From positions 67,933,708 to 67,997,707 of the forward strand of contig OW121743.1 in assembly GCA_933228675.1 (NCBI GenBank): 64,000 nt of DNA, written 5' to 3'. This DNA comes from Stomorhina lunata (lineage: Eukaryota; Arthropoda; Insecta; Diptera; Rhiniidae). How positions within the stretch are numbered: the stretch's first letter is position 1; each line of letters begins with the position of its first letter. This document shows, in pieces, positions 33,170-45,764 of this stretch. The notes below the pieces were generated by a model. The model was not told where the DNA came from. It saw only the letters and a list, made by a program, of their open reading frames with translations, and searched no databases. Position numbers and translations under genes: made by a program.

Positions 33170-34468
33170 AAATATCCACCACCCATCCAAAATGAGGTTA
33201 AACTTGTAATAACTCGACTGAAAAATAATAAATAGCTCTTCAAGGCCGAAGAAGGTGAGTTGATAAGTTGCATATCCCAGCTTATGAAAACCATATGGAA
33301 AGAGGAACATATGCCCGAGTCCCTGTGTGCAATGTTGCCATTTCCGTTGACATACCTCTACAGAAGTAGGGATTTAGTGTATCGCGTTTAGTAGATTTTC
33401 ATTTCTTATGCGATCAAATCCCTACTTCTGTAGAGGTATGTCAACGAAAATAGCAACATTGCACACAGGAAAGCTGCCGTAGTGTTGATGCACCTGCTCG
33501 AATGTGTAGAAGGTCAGTTGATGCGGAGTTGTAAGCAATAATCTCTTTATGGAATGACGTATGCCCAACATCTCTCAATAGAGTTCGATATAAAAGGATG
33601 GTTGAGGCCCTATGCTCCACTAGGTGTCAAGGATAACTGAAAAAAACTGTGTGAAAGGCTAAAGCCCAAAGTAATGTAAATAATTGGGATCTTCCAATGT
33701 GGACTTAGAACAGGTTAATCTACCACTAATCGTATCTTCACTCCACGTCAAATCCTCAAAAAACAAGAGAAACAAACAAATAAATACATATCATCTCCTC
33801 ATTGAATACAAGGCTGCTTTTGACAGCCCGATACGAACAAAGTTGTTTAAGGCAATGTCCGAAATTGGCATCCCTACGAAGAAAAATGACGACATTAACT
33901 GATACAACCTCAACAACATAAATAGGTATGTGCCTATCGGAGTCCATCATAGCTAAACAGGGATTCAGGAAAGGCAATAGCTTGTCATGCGATCTCTTCA
34001 ATATTGTGTTAGAAAAAATCCGGCAAGATGCTGCAGTTAATACAACTGGAACAATTTTCAACAGGAAACACATGCTACTCGTATTTCATTAAAAGATCGC
34101 ATGTGTGCCAGCAAAGCCGCGGCGGCCATCAGCACGATATCTTGTTCCATACATAACCTCATTCTGTCTACTTTACGATATAATAAAGTTCCACTATTTT
34201 TTATATATATATATCTGTGTTTTATTTACAATTTAAAAATAGCGTTCTAGTTGGGACACCCTTTACTACCCGTGTTGTTATATGGTGCTAAATTATGGGC
34301 CCTTGCACAAGCAGGTGATACTATTCTTAGAGTTTTTGAGAGGAAGATTATACGACAAATCTTTGAGCCAGCAATAAATATCGACTTCGAATGAATGTAT
34401 GAATTATACGCTTACATCGACATAGTAAAACGCCACAAGCAGCACCGACCGCGTTAGCTAGGACATGT
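33170..34468 (+). pseudogene. Degenerate endonuclease-RT type LINE, interrupted twice
   Basis: Pieces in three frames follow the usual order: VKLVITRLKNNK (33200), ISCISQLMKTIWKEEHMPES (33260-33320), LCERLKPK and FQCGLRTG (33640-33715), YKAAFDSPIRTKLFKAMSEIG (33802-33870), KQGFRKGNSLSCDLFNIVLE (33955-34015), LPVLLYGAKLWALAQAGDT (34268-34325) and LYAYIDIVKRHKQ followed by LGHVG at the end. It carries frameshifts and stops, a foldback insertion at 33322-33469, and a foreign stretch at about 34080-34262 that replaces the FADD region. It stops where the (CTGT)n tract begins. Confidence 0.78.
33322..33469. mobile_element. 148-bp foldback/MITE-like insertion
   Basis: Arms of about 60 bp are inverted: CCTGTGTGCAATGTTGC, GACATACCTCTACAGAAGTA and GGGATTT on the left are matched by AAATCCCTACTTCTGTAGAG, GTATGTCAACG and GCAACATTGCACACAGG on the right, with a loop of about 20-25 bp. 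It splits the LINE coding line after MPES. The arms differ at few positions, so it is fairly recent. Confidence 0.85.
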
Positions 34469-34472
34469 TGGC

Positions 34473-34970
<498 letters not shown>

Positions 34971-35560
34971 CGCGATAAGGCCTAAAGAAAAGAAGCTAGG
35001 TCACTGAAACTTGGCATTTTTTGGAAAAATTGGTATTGATGGGTGAAATCGGTTACCATTTGACCGTACTTCCGAAATAAGCTCGCCTGGGCTAATGGCT
35101 TTTTAGAAATTAATACAAAAAATTGGTTTTTCTGTCCGTCAAATTAAAGCGCCTGAACAAAAGAGAGCTAGACGGACTAAATTTTACAAAAGTATTTTCG
35201 ATATCTTGTAATGAAAATGGGCAACATTTAGTAAGAGCTCCAATACAACCACGCCCGGTAATCACATAATTGCTGATAAATTTAATCCAATTGTAATAGA
35301 TATGACAACTTAATTTGGAGTAGAGAACTTTTATGCAAGTATTGGACGATATATCTAACTTTATAGGAATCGGTCATACTTAAATGCCACAAACTCCAGT
35401 AAAAGCTACTAAAACATAAAGCATAAATAAGCTTTTAATAAATACCAGCCAGTGTATACAATTTTGTGATAAGCGGTCAGCATTTAACTATAGTTCTCAT
35501 ATAAATAACATCCCCTCATTATGCCTACAATTTATTGCACTATCGATAAGTTTTGGACAA
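34971..35560 (+). mobile_element. Short (CTGT)n element, copy 2
   Basis: Starts CGATAAGGCCTAAAGAAAAG and continues GAAATCGGTTACCATTTGAC, CTCGCCTGGGCTAATGGCTT, parallel to 60316 onward and 2354 onward. More diverged than copy 3. Confidence 0.6.
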
Positions 35561-37190
35561 AATTGTATATACATTAAATAAGTTTCGAATGAAAGGAAAC
35601 ACTCTTTATTATATTTAATACAAAAATTAAATTAATCATATATGAAAATTTCATATAATTCAGTTAATTAATAATTTCACTTTTAAAAATTTTTATTGTT
35701 TCAGGCTCCAATTATTTACTCTTAATTTTAATATCAAAAAAAAACTATTAACAGTGGAACACTATTAAAATCAGCTACTATAAACAAAAATCTAAATAAA
35801 ATCAACTATGCTTGAAATCATAAAAAATAGTAACATAAAATCATACAAAAGGAAGTCAACTACAACAAAATAAGTAAAGCCAATAGTTAGAGCAAATAGT
35901 CTACTTAAAAGATTTGCCCATAAACGTTTTTATAGAGGTTTCCGCAACACGTTAACGATCACTGTCAATGCCTACCAGCCAGCCAGAAAGTAAGTGTAGA
36001 CATTCAAAGTCTAACCCCTATTTACAAGCATAAACTAAATAACTGTTTCGAGTGTTGTACGATAATAAACAAATGCCAAAACCATTTCATTTTATGACTG
36101 ACAGTAAGTCACTCATACACATCTAAAGTACCAACTGACAATAAGCGAGTATATCTAGATGAAAACTAAAACTTAACAAATGGCTTGTAGTTATTTTAAG
36201 TTTTTTTAGGTACCTTGAATTAGTTGTGTACAAAATTGATTTATTTCTGCCTTAGTTTCTGTTTTCTTTCAATTCTATTCACTTTTCTAAGTTTTTTACA
36301 CAATTTTTTCCCGCATATTTTAAGATCTTCCGGGTCATGATTTTGTAATTAAATCAAATCACAGTAAAATGTTAAATTGTTTTCTTTTGTTTAACACTTG
36401 CTGGCGGTTTTATTTAACAATTATTTCTAAGTACACATCTATTATATTCTAATGTTAATTTAGAATGATATTGTATAGAAATTATGTATTGTATTTTATG
36501 AGGTAATTATCCTGCAAAACATGGCGTGTTATATATAATGTATATAGTAGTAATATTTTACGTTTTAGTATGTTAAAAGATAAATTTAATACTAACGACT
36601 TATAAATATATTTTAGGTGTTGGAATACATCTGACTAGAAGTTGTTGGAAAACGGCTTTAAAATGTTTTATCTCATTTATTTGGAGTACTTATTATTAAT
36701 TTTTTTTTTTTAATGTGACATACGGATCTTTGTTGTGAGACGTTATTAAAATCACATTTTGCGAAAAATTATTAACATTGAAAAATTTCTTAAGTTTTTA
36801 AATTTTATTCAAAATATTCTTACAAGTCATTTTTAGAAAAATACTCTCTATACGCAGATTATTTTTCTTTAAGATTTCTACCTATTTTTTTACGGAAAAT
36901 TTTATTTTCAAATTTTCCAAAGATAAATTTTACTAAATCAAAAGACTTAAGCAACAAACTTTTTCACAGCAATCGCAAATATTTTACCCGTCAATTTAGT
37001 TTAGTTTAAGAGCTTTAGTATTCATATTTAAATACTTAAAAACCTTAAGTATTTGATTAAAAAATTTACATAGATGTATTGCACTAGGACCCCAATTTAT
37101 TACAACTAAATGGTTGTTTAGGCCATCATCATGAGGAGATGAATTCTTAGTTCTGGACAGATCAAAACTAAGCATCATAATAAATCATAG
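35561..37190. other. AT-rich sequence, no gene recognised
   Basis: No supported ORF. 36938-36960 has the dispersed CAAAAGACTTAAGCAACAAA motif. Confidence 0.45.
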
Positions 37191-37204
37191 TGTCTATGTA
37201 AAAT

Positions 37205-39260
37205 CTGTTGAAAAATTGACAACAGGAAGATATTTCCATAGAAAAGTTGACGAGAGGAAGACATTTCTATAGAAACGTTGACGATAGTAAGACATTTCTA
37301 TAGAAAAGTTGACGATAGTAAGACATTTCTATAGAAAAGTTGACGATAGAAAGACATTTCTATAGAAAAGTTGACGATAGGAAGACATTTCTATAAAAAA
37401 GTTGACGATAGGAAAACTTTTCTATAGAAAAGTTGACGATAAGAAGAAATCGCAAGTTGACAACAGGAAGACATTTCTATAGAAAAGTTGACGATAGGAA
37501 CCAACTACTATAGAAAAGTTGACGATAGGAAGCCATTTCTGTAGAAAAGTTGACAACAGGAAGACATTCCTGTAGAAATGTTGACGACAAGAAGACATTT
37601 CTATAGAAAAGTTGACGACAGAAAGACATTTCTATAGAAAAGTTGACGACAGAAAGACATTTCTATAGAAAAGTTGACGACAGGAAGACATTTCAATAGA
37701 AAAGTTGACGACAGTAACCATTTCTATAGAAAAGTTGACGACAGGAAGACTTTTCTGTAGAAAAGTTGACGATAGGAAGACTTTTCTATAGAAAAGTTGA
37801 CGATAGGAAGACTTTTCTATAGAAAAGTTGACGATAGGAAGACTTTTCTATAAAAAAGTTGACGATAGGAAGACTTTTCTATAGAAAAGTTGACGATAGG
37901 AAGACTTTTCTATAGAAAAGTTGACGATAGGAAGACTTTTCTATAGAAAAGTTGACGATAGGAAGACTTTTCTATAGAAAAGTTGACGATAGGAAGACTT
38001 TTCTATAGAAAAGTTGACGATAGGAAGACTTTTCTATAGAAAAGTTGACGATAGGAAGACTTTTCTATAGAAAAGTTGACGATAGGAAGACTTTTCTATA
38101 GAAAAGTTGACGATAGGAAGACTTTTCTATAGAAAAGTTGACGATAGGAAGACTTTTCTATAGAAAAGTTGACGATAGGAAGACTTTTCTATAGACAAGT
38201 TGACGATAGGAAGACTTTTCTATAGACAAGTTGACGATAGGAAGACTTTTCTATAGAAAAGTTGACGATAGGAAGACTTTTCTATAGAAAAGTTGACGAC
38301 AGGAAGACTTTTCTATAGAAAAGTTGACGATAGGAAGACTTTTCTATAGAAAAGTTGACGATAGGAAGACTTTTCTATAGAAAAGTTGACGATAGGAAGA
38401 CTTTTCTATAGAAAAGTTGACGATAGGAAGACTTTTCTATAGAAAAGTTGACGATAGGAAGACTTTTCTATAGAAAAGTTGACGATAGGAAGACTTTTCT
38501 ATAGAAAAGTTGACGAAAGGAAGACTTTTCTATAGAAAAGTTGACAATAGGAAGACTTTTCTATAGAAAAGTTGACGATAGGAAGACTTTTCTATAGAAA
38601 AGTTGACGATAGGAAGACTTTTCTATAGAAAAATTGAGGATAGGAAGACTTTTCTATAGAAAAGTTGACGATAGGAAGACTTTTCTATAGAAAAGTTGAC
38701 GATAGGAAGACTTTTCTATAGAAAAGTTGACGATAGGAAGACTTTTCTATAGAAAAGTTGACGATAGGAAGACTTTTCTATCGAAAAGTTGACAATAGGA
38801 AGACTTTTCTATAGAAAAGTTGACGATAGGAAGACATTTCTATAAAAAAGTTGACGATAGGAACACTTTTCTATAGAAAAGTTGACGATAGGAAGACCTT
38901 TCTATAGAAAAGTTGACGATAGGAAGACTTTTCTATAGAAAAGTTGACGATATGAAGACATTTCTGTAGAAAAGTTGACGATAGGAAGATATTTCTATAC
39001 AAAAGTTGACGATAGTAAGACATTTCTATAGAAAAGTTGACGACTGGAAGACACTTCTATATAAAAGTTGAATATATGAAGACATTTCTATAGAAAAGTT
39101 AACGATGGAAAGACTTTTCAATAAAAAATTTGACGATAGAATGATTTTTCTATATAAAAGTTGGAGATAGAAAGACTTTTATATAGAAAAGTTGATGATA
39201 GAAAGACTTTTCTATAGAAAAGTTCGCAAAAAAAAAGACTTTTCTATAGAAACATTAAAT
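37205..39260 (+). repeat. 31-bp satellite array (about 66 units)
   Basis: Unit of 31 bp: GACGATAGGAAGACTTTTCT plus ATAGAAAAGTT. It includes a perfect 16-bp palindrome CTTTTCTATAGAAAAG. The middle (about 37790-38810) is nearly uniform, while both ends are diverged, as expected if unequal exchange homogenises the centre. The same unit is inverted at 13.98-14.17 kb. Confidence 0.96.
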
Positions 39261-41140
39261 CGGGAACAAACTGGCAAGGCTACGGGTCGATAAATTGACG
39301 AACCTCGATAAAATCGTATCTATGAAATTTTTTTTGCACAATTTTTCATATACTCGATAAGGCCTATGACCCACTCTAGGTCATTTTGCGAGTTTCTTTT
39401 TAGTGTATCAGAGTGTTAGCTATGTTCTATAACAGAAGATTTGGGCAACAACAACATAGTTCGCAGCTTGTGTAAATTTGGCTAGACTTATTGGAACTCT
39501 TGATAAACTTCTTTAGATGCTGCTAAATACTGAAAAGGATGATTGTGTTTAGTATTTTGTAGTCAAATATGTACGAAAAAAAGGGGAATCAACAAAATAT
39601 ATTACCTACACACGAAGATATGTCATAAGTTTAGGGTTCAATAGGGATTGTAATTTTGAAGGTAAGTCTTTAAAAGTTAAAACCGATGGCTTGAGAATTA
39701 ATGGAGCCTAGCGCTAGGCCTAACTCAATTTTAAACTCGCTTTATTATAACCCAACTATCAGAGCTCTTATAGTCCAATCTTTATGAAAGCTAACAAAAA
39801 TTCAAAAAAGTAATTATCTACAACAAAAGTAGTTTTGAATAAGCGAATGGAATAGGTAAGGGAGTACAAAGAATTTCATTAATGATATAAACATTTTGCT
39901 GGACATTTAAAAGCAATTTTTTAAACAATTACACTTTAAGTTCAATAAGTCATTAACGGACATAAATTTTCTAAATAAATATAATATAATGGCTATCGAT
40001 TTCAAGCTGCGTTTCACATAATTTGAAAGCAAAACACGTTTCAAAAGACTTTTTCTTAATTTTGTTTCTTTTATCCAATTTATTCTCATTAGTTTTTAGA
40101 CAGACGCCAAATAAAAAAACACTTTCAAACAATTTTTGAAAAGCTAAAATTTACTAAAGAATTTCATACACAAGAAACGACAAAACATCCAGTGATTGTT
40201 CCCTCTTGAGCTGTAAATACCATAGACGAAAAAAATTTATTCATCCAAAATTAAGCAATTGTTAAATTTTCGTAATGCAAAAATAAAAAATAAGAAAAAA
40301 CTTAAAATAAAAATTAAACATTATCATGTGGCAATATATACCTGTAACTAAGTACTTCGCAAAACTCCACAATAGCCAAGAAGTTGAGTCATAACATTAA
40401 CAACAGCGAAAAACAAAAAAAATCTTAACAAATAAAACGAAAAACGCGTTTTTCATTGCGCATGTGCAACAACAGCTTTCACACGCCCGCTAAGCCAAAA
40501 TAAAATACAAAGTACAAAAATTACACGAATATTCAACATAAAATCTTGGCTTTTAATTTTAAAACACGCTGTGGCGTTTCACTAATAAACAATAGCAGCT
40601 ACATGATAGCAACATACTTTGGCAAAAAACGCAATACTTTTTTTTTGCCTAAACCTACTAAATCACATTTTGTTAACGTTAATTTTGTATTAAACAAAAG
40701 AAATTTTACGGCTCGAAAAAATCTTCGTTTTTACTTTTTCTATTGAATAATTACTTGAAGCATCTGGCGAACATCGCAATCAAAATAATACAATAGTGTT
40801 TAATAAGTCTTAGACATGCTAGCAAACATTAACAATTGAAAAACAAAAAAAAAATTGCAAATAGTTTTAGTAATTACGGTGGGTGCTTTTGTAGTGTGAA
40901 ATGGGGCAATTTTAGATAATTTTTGGTTATTTAAATGCGATTTTTCGCTTTGTACCTTTTGAATATTTTTCATCATGTTATTTATTTAATTTATTTGGAA
41001 TACTCAAAAAGTCTTACTTTTACAATTTGAATCCATCAAAAGACTTAAGAAAGGAACTTTAAGGGATTAGTAATGATTTACACATAAATAAGAGCATTAA
41101 AATCAAAAGACTTAAGAAACAAACTTTCCATCTGAAATGT
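39261..41140. other. AT-rich sequence between satellites, no gene recognised
   Basis: No supported ORF. Two copies of the CAAAAGACTTAAGAA motif (41036-41060 and 41103-41127) sit just before the next array. Confidence 0.45.
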
Positions 41141-41149
41141 TTATATTAT

Positions 41150-43990
41150 CACATTTGATGAAATTTTTTTATAGAAAAATTTTGATGCAATGTTTCTTAA
41201 AGAAAAATTTTGATAAAACGTTTCTTAAAGAAAAATTTTTATTAAATTTTTCTTATAGAAAAATTTTGATACAAATGTTTCTTTTAAAAAAATTTATGAA
41301 ATTTATCTTTTAGAAAAATGTTGATTAATTTAATGAAATTTTTCTTTTAGAAAAATGTTGACAAAATTTTTCTTACAGAAAAATTTTGATGAAATTTTTC
41401 TTTTAGAAAAATTTTAGTGAAATTTTTCTTACAGAAAAATTTTTATGAAATTTTTTCTTATAGAAAAATGTTGATGAAATTTTTTCTTATAGAAAAATTA
41501 TATTTTCTTATAAAAAAAAAAATTTATGAAATTTTTCTTATAAAAAAATTTTTATGAAATTTTTCTTATAGAAAAATTTTGACAAAATGTTTCTTAAAGA
41601 AAAATTTTGATGAAATTTTTCTAATAGAAAAATCTTGATAAAAATATTTCTTTTAAAAAAAATTTATGTAAATTTTCTTATAGAAAGATGAAATTTTTCT
41701 TAAAGAAAAATGTTGATGAAATTTTTTTTTTAGAAAAATGTTGATAAAATTTTTTTTACAGAAAAATTTTGATGAAATTTTTCTTATAGAAAAATTTTAG
41801 TGAAATTTTTCTTTTAGAAAAATGTTGATGAAATTTTTTCTTATAGAAAAATTTTGATGAAATTTTTCTTATAGAAAAATTTTGATGAAATTTTTCTTAT
41901 AAAAAAATTTTAATGAAATTTTTCTTATAGAAGAATTTTGATGAAATTTATATACTATATTCTTTCCTATAGAAAAATTTTCACGAAATTTTTCTTATAG
42001 AAAAATTTTGATGAAGTTTTCCTTATAGTAAATTTTTGATAAAATATTTCTTCTAAAAAAATTTTTATGAAATTCTGATGAAATTTTTCTAATAGAGAAA
42101 ATGTGATGAAATTTTTCTTGTAGAAAAATTTTTGATCAAATTTTTTTTATAGAAAAATTTTGATGAAATTTTTCTTCTAGAAAAATTTTGACGAAATTTT
42201 TCTTATAAAAAAAATGTATAACAAAATTTCAATACAAATTTTCTTATAAAAAAGAATTTCAATGAATATTTTTTAATAGAAAAATTTTGATGAAATTTTT
42301 TTTATAGAAAAATTTTGATGAAATTTTTCTTATAGAAAAATGTTAATTATTTTGATGAAATTATTCTTATAGAAACATTTTGATAAAATTATTCTTATAG
42401 AAAAATTTTGATGAAATTTTTCTTATAGAAAAATTTTGATGAAATTTTTCTTATAGAAAAATTTTAATGAAATTTTTCTTATAGAAAAATTTTGATGAAA
42501 TTTATATATTATATTCTTTCCTATAGAAAAATTTTCACGAAATTTTTCTTATAGAAAAATTTTTATGGAATTTTCCTTATAGTAAATTTTTGATAAAATA
42601 TTTCTTCTAAAAAAATTTTTATGAAATTTTTCTAATCGAAAAATTATGATGAAATTTTTCTTATGGAAAAATGTTGATAAAATTTTTCTTATGGAAAAAT
42701 TTTGATGAAATTTTTTTTATAGAAAAATTTTGATAAAATTTTTCTTATAGAAAAATTTTGATGAAATTTTTCTTATAGAAAAATTTTGATGAAATTTTTC
42801 TTATAGAAAAATTTTGATGAAATTTTTCTTATAGAAAAATTTTGATGAAATTTTTCTTATAGAAAAATTTTGATGAAATTTTTCTTATAGAAAAATGTTG
42901 ATGAAATTTTTCTTATAGAAAAATTTTGATGAAATTTTTCTTATAGAAAAATTTTGATGAAATTTTTCTTATAGAAAAATTTTGATGAAATTTTTCTTAT
43001 AGAAAAATGTTGATGAAATTTTTCTTATAGAAAAATTTTGATGAAATTTTTCCTATAGAAAAATGTTCATGAAATTATTCTTATAGAAAAATTTTCATGA
43101 AATTTTTCTGATAGAAAAATTTTGATAAAATTTTTCTTATAGAAAAATTTTGATGAAATTTTTCTTATGGAAAAATGTTGATAAAATTTTTCCTATGGAA
43201 AAATTTTGATGAAATTTTTTTTATAGAAAAATTTTTATAAAATTTTTCTTATAGAAAAAGCTTGATGAAATTTTTCTTATAGAAAAAGTTTGATGAAATT
43301 TTTCGTGTAGAAAAATTTTGATGAAATTTCTCTTATAAAAAAATATTGATGAAATTATTCTTGTAGAAAAATTTTGATGAAATTTCTTTTATAAAAAAAT
43401 GTTGATGAAATTATTCTTATAGAAAAATATTCATGAAATTATTCTTATAGAAAAATTTTCATGAAATTCTTATAGGAAAATTTAGATAATGAAATTTTTT
43501 TTATAGAAAAATTTTGATAAAATTTTTCTTATAAAAAAAAAATGTTGATGAAATTGATCTTATAGAAAAATTTTAATAAAATTTTTCATATAGAAAAATT
43601 TTGATGATATTTTTCTTCTAGTAAATTTTTGGTGAAATTTTTCTTAAAGAAAAATTTTGATAAAATTTTTCTTTTAGAAAATTGTTGATAAAATTTTCTT
43701 ATAAAAAAAATTGAACAAAAATTTTTTTTATAGAAAAATGTTAATGAAATTTTTGATCTAGAACATTTTTTATGAAATTTTTCATGCAGAAATATTTTTA
43801 AGAAATTTTTCTAATAGAAAAATTTTGATGAAATTTTTCTTAATGAAAATCTTTTTAAAGAAAAATTTTGATAAAATTTGATGAAAAAATTTTTCTTACA
43901 AAAAAATGTTGATTAAAGTTTCCCTAAAGAAAAAATTTTTCTTAAAGAAAAAAATTTTTCTTAAAGAAAAATTTTGATGAAATTTTCTAT
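41150..43990 (+). repeat. 28-bp satellite array, second family (about 100 units)
   Basis: Unit of 28 bp: GATGAAATTTTTCTTATAGA plus AAAATTTT. The most uniform part is about 42730-43050. A longer block ending TTTATATACTATATTCTTTC at about 41945 recurs at about 42500 as TTTATATATTATATTCTTTC with the same neighbours, showing a segmental duplication of about 550 bp inside the array. Confidence 0.95.
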
Positions 43991-45760
43991 AGAACCGATA
44001 TCTTCAAATTACTTTTGTTTTGATACCAAATCGTATTAGATGCAATAAAAATAGTTTTAAATTTAGTAAAAGCTTTCAACACTCTATTGCAAACAAAAGA
44101 CTTAAGAACCAAACATTTATCACCTAATACTGATTTTTAATGTAAAATTATGAGTAATTCAAACAAAAGACTTAGAAAACGAACTTTAATATTTACTTGT
44201 TACTTTTAACTCATTTTTACTCATTTTATAACCACTGTATCTTTATCAGATGATCTTTCTTTATTGGCAAATATAATCCAACCTCACTGACACAATGACA
44301 CACTGCTCCACATGTAACACAAAAAAAACATTTTATTACTTTTTCTTTATTAACGGCGAACAAAGCTATAATTTGTATTAATACGGAAGCTAATTTTAAG
44401 CTAAATTATGTGGGAGATGAAAGTTTTAAACAAAAAAAACATATATCAGATAATTATATATTTTTTTACCACAGAGATTTTTTAGCTTTAAAACCTTAAA
44501 CTAGATTTGTGGTTTTTTTATTAACAAAAAAATTTCTTCTTATACGAGTATAAATGTAAAGATCTCTAAAAAGCGGCATCTTTAATTAAAAAGTGAGACG
44601 GCAAAAAGCAAAAATGACTTTTTACAAATTAAAGCTAATTAAATGAACATCTTCCAAAAATATAATGTCTGTATAATGACGGTATTATTTTGTAATATGA
44701 AGACGAACTAAATATATCAAAATTATATAACTCAAAAATTATTTATTTAAATTGAAATAAAAATAAAAACTGGATGATAAAAACATAATAAACGAATTAA
44801 ATTTAAGATGCATGTTTTTTTGAGACATTTACAAAATTGTTAGTAATTCGATATTTGATGCAAGAGTTTCTGTCAAAAAAATTGTAAATTTCGTTTTAGA
44901 TCTTTCTGATAATCTAATGTGACAAATATTTTGTAAGTTTTTTTTTACAAAAAGCTAAATTAAAAAAAAAACCTTATGTTGTTAATTTAAGCTTTTTATA
45001 TATTTTAAAATGTCTGGGATTTTATTATTTCTTTGGAATTTTATAAATATGTTTCTTCTAGTCAAGCATAAATAAATAAATTTATTATTAGTGACAGAGA
45101 CATTTAAAAATTTGTCAACACTATTTTATGTTATACAAATTTATTACAAAAAACGGGAATATATTATAACCCCTTCATAGGTGCCTTAGAGTCACCATCC
45201 GAAACTCACAATTTATCTTTTTATGCAAAATACTTGATATAAATTAATTTGTTGGGATACTTAAATAAAATTTTATATTGGTTGATTATCATTTATTAAT
45301 CAGCATTTTTAGGGATTTTTCAGGTGCTCGAAAAATTTTGTTTATTTTTTCAATTTTTAAATTTTCGGTACCTTTACTAAAATTACAAAATTTGAATATT
45401 ATTATTTTCACTTTTAAAATAATTTTAATTTTATAATTTATATATGATTTTTTTCAGGTGACATAATTAATTAGTACGTTTAACAGTTGGGAAACAGTTA
45501 AAGGGCTTTGCATAAATTATGTCACAATAAAATTAAGCCGTCTAATCAAAAGATGAAAGAAAAATTGGTATTTGCTCTGTAAAATAATCCCCAATTAATT
45601 ATGTATGTCAAAAATATTGATGTGGGAGATTTTTTTATAAACTTATATTATTATAATAAAAAAATAGGTAAACAAGTACAAAAGTCACCCAAGTCCGACT
45701 GTATTACACCCTACCCCAAATTTATATACAATTTTTGCAAAATTTCCTATAACAAAAAGA
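43991..45760. other. AT-rich sequence between satellites, no gene recognised
   Basis: No supported ORF. Two CAAAAGACTTA-type motifs at 44093-44116 and 44163-44187 flank this side of the array. Confidence 0.45.
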
Positions 45761-45764
45761 ATAT

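Noticed and set aside
37205..39260. Possible CRISPR-like array of regular repeats
   Set aside because: Units are contiguous with no unique spacers and the DNA is eukaryotic; this is a satellite.
40546..40746. 66-codon ORF in unique intronic sequence
   Set aside because: No motif, length expected by chance in 64 kb, no splice or start support.
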